A stretch of 5,126 nt of DNA from an uncultured Selenomonas sp. GTDB taxonomy: Bacteria > Bacillota > Negativicutes > Selenomonadales > Selenomonadaceae. Shown one piece after another: positions 5,126-5,126 of this stretch (the first letter of the stretch is position 1; each line of letters begins with the position of its first letter). Under the pieces are notes generated by a model that saw nothing but the letters and a program-made list of their open reading frames with translations, searched no databases and was not told where the DNA came from. The DNA is taken from positions 1-5,126 of the forward strand of contig CAMURM010000152.1 in NCBI GenBank assembly GCA_947097535.1, in the 5' to 3' direction. Position numbers and translations under genes: made by a program.

Positions 5126-5126
5126 A
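5107..5126 (+). CDS. rpsA: Start of the next gene, probably 30S ribosomal protein S1
   Basis: Only six codons are visible (GTG start, MQEQDM) before the window ends. The frame differs from that of ispH, and the two genes overlap by 19 bases. The strong Shine-Dalgarno sequence at 5090-5096 shows that a gene begins here. Its identity comes from gene order only: ispH followed by, or fused to, rpsA is common in Clostridia and Negativicutes, and cmk lies close to rpsA in many bacteria. S1 binds AU-rich mRNA leaders and helps initiation. If the start were ATG 5122, the overlap with the ispH stop would be ATGA, but the spacing argues against it. Confidence 0.55.

Overview
The window looks like a housekeeping operon from a GC-rich Gram-positive-lineage bacterium. 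My best guess is a Negativicute of the Selenomonas/Veillonella group. That guess rests on recalled gene order (rluB-type gene, HI0933/BaiN-type flavoprotein, aroA, cmk, plsC, ispH, then probably rpsA), on the class II type of AroA and on the GC-rich codon usage. No marker gene in the window fixes the taxonomy. All recognised genes lie on the + strand.

Layout. Bases 1-356 hold the 3' end of an RsuA/RluB-type rRNA pseudouridine synthase. Bases 353-1630 encode an HI0933/BaiN-family flavoprotein. Bases 1630-2937 encode EPSP synthase (AroA), 2948-3610 cytidylate kinase (Cmk) and 3607-4212 a PlsC-type 1-acylglycerol-3-phosphate acyltransferase. After an 82-base AT-rich gap, 4295-5125 encode IspH. 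The last 20 bases hold the beginning of another gene, probably rpsA. The first five genes overlap by 1-4 bases or are 10 bases apart, so they are almost certainly co-transcribed and translationally coupled. ispH and the next gene overlap out of frame by 19 bases.

Regulation. The only non-coding stretch of any size (4213-4294) and the end of plsC carry the main non-coding signals. There is a consensus extended -10 promoter (TG-C-TATAAT) with no recognisable -35 box and an A-rich region upstream. A perfect 9-bp inverted repeat (ATAGCATAA-N10-TTATGCTAT) overlaps the promoter core and could be an operator. A stem-loop sits at the very start of the predicted ispH leader. No intrinsic terminator is visible after plsC, so the promoter probably adds transcription of ispH and the ribosomal gene to read-through from upstream. 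Just before the start of the last gene, inside ispH, are an AT-rich codon run, a GC-rich hairpin and a strong Shine-Dalgarno sequence. This could be a translational control region for S1.

How the genes relate. They serve separate core processes: rRNA modification, aromatic amino acid synthesis, pyrimidine nucleotide supply, phospholipid synthesis, isoprenoid synthesis and translation. Coupling aroA, cmk and rpsA parallels the well-known serC-aroA-cmk-rpsA region of Escherichia coli. The flavoprotein is the one gene whose role here is unclear. I see no mobile element, CRISPR array, tRNA, rRNA or defence system. I do not think the window contains a new multi-gene system; the regulatory DNA between plsC and ispH is its most interesting part.
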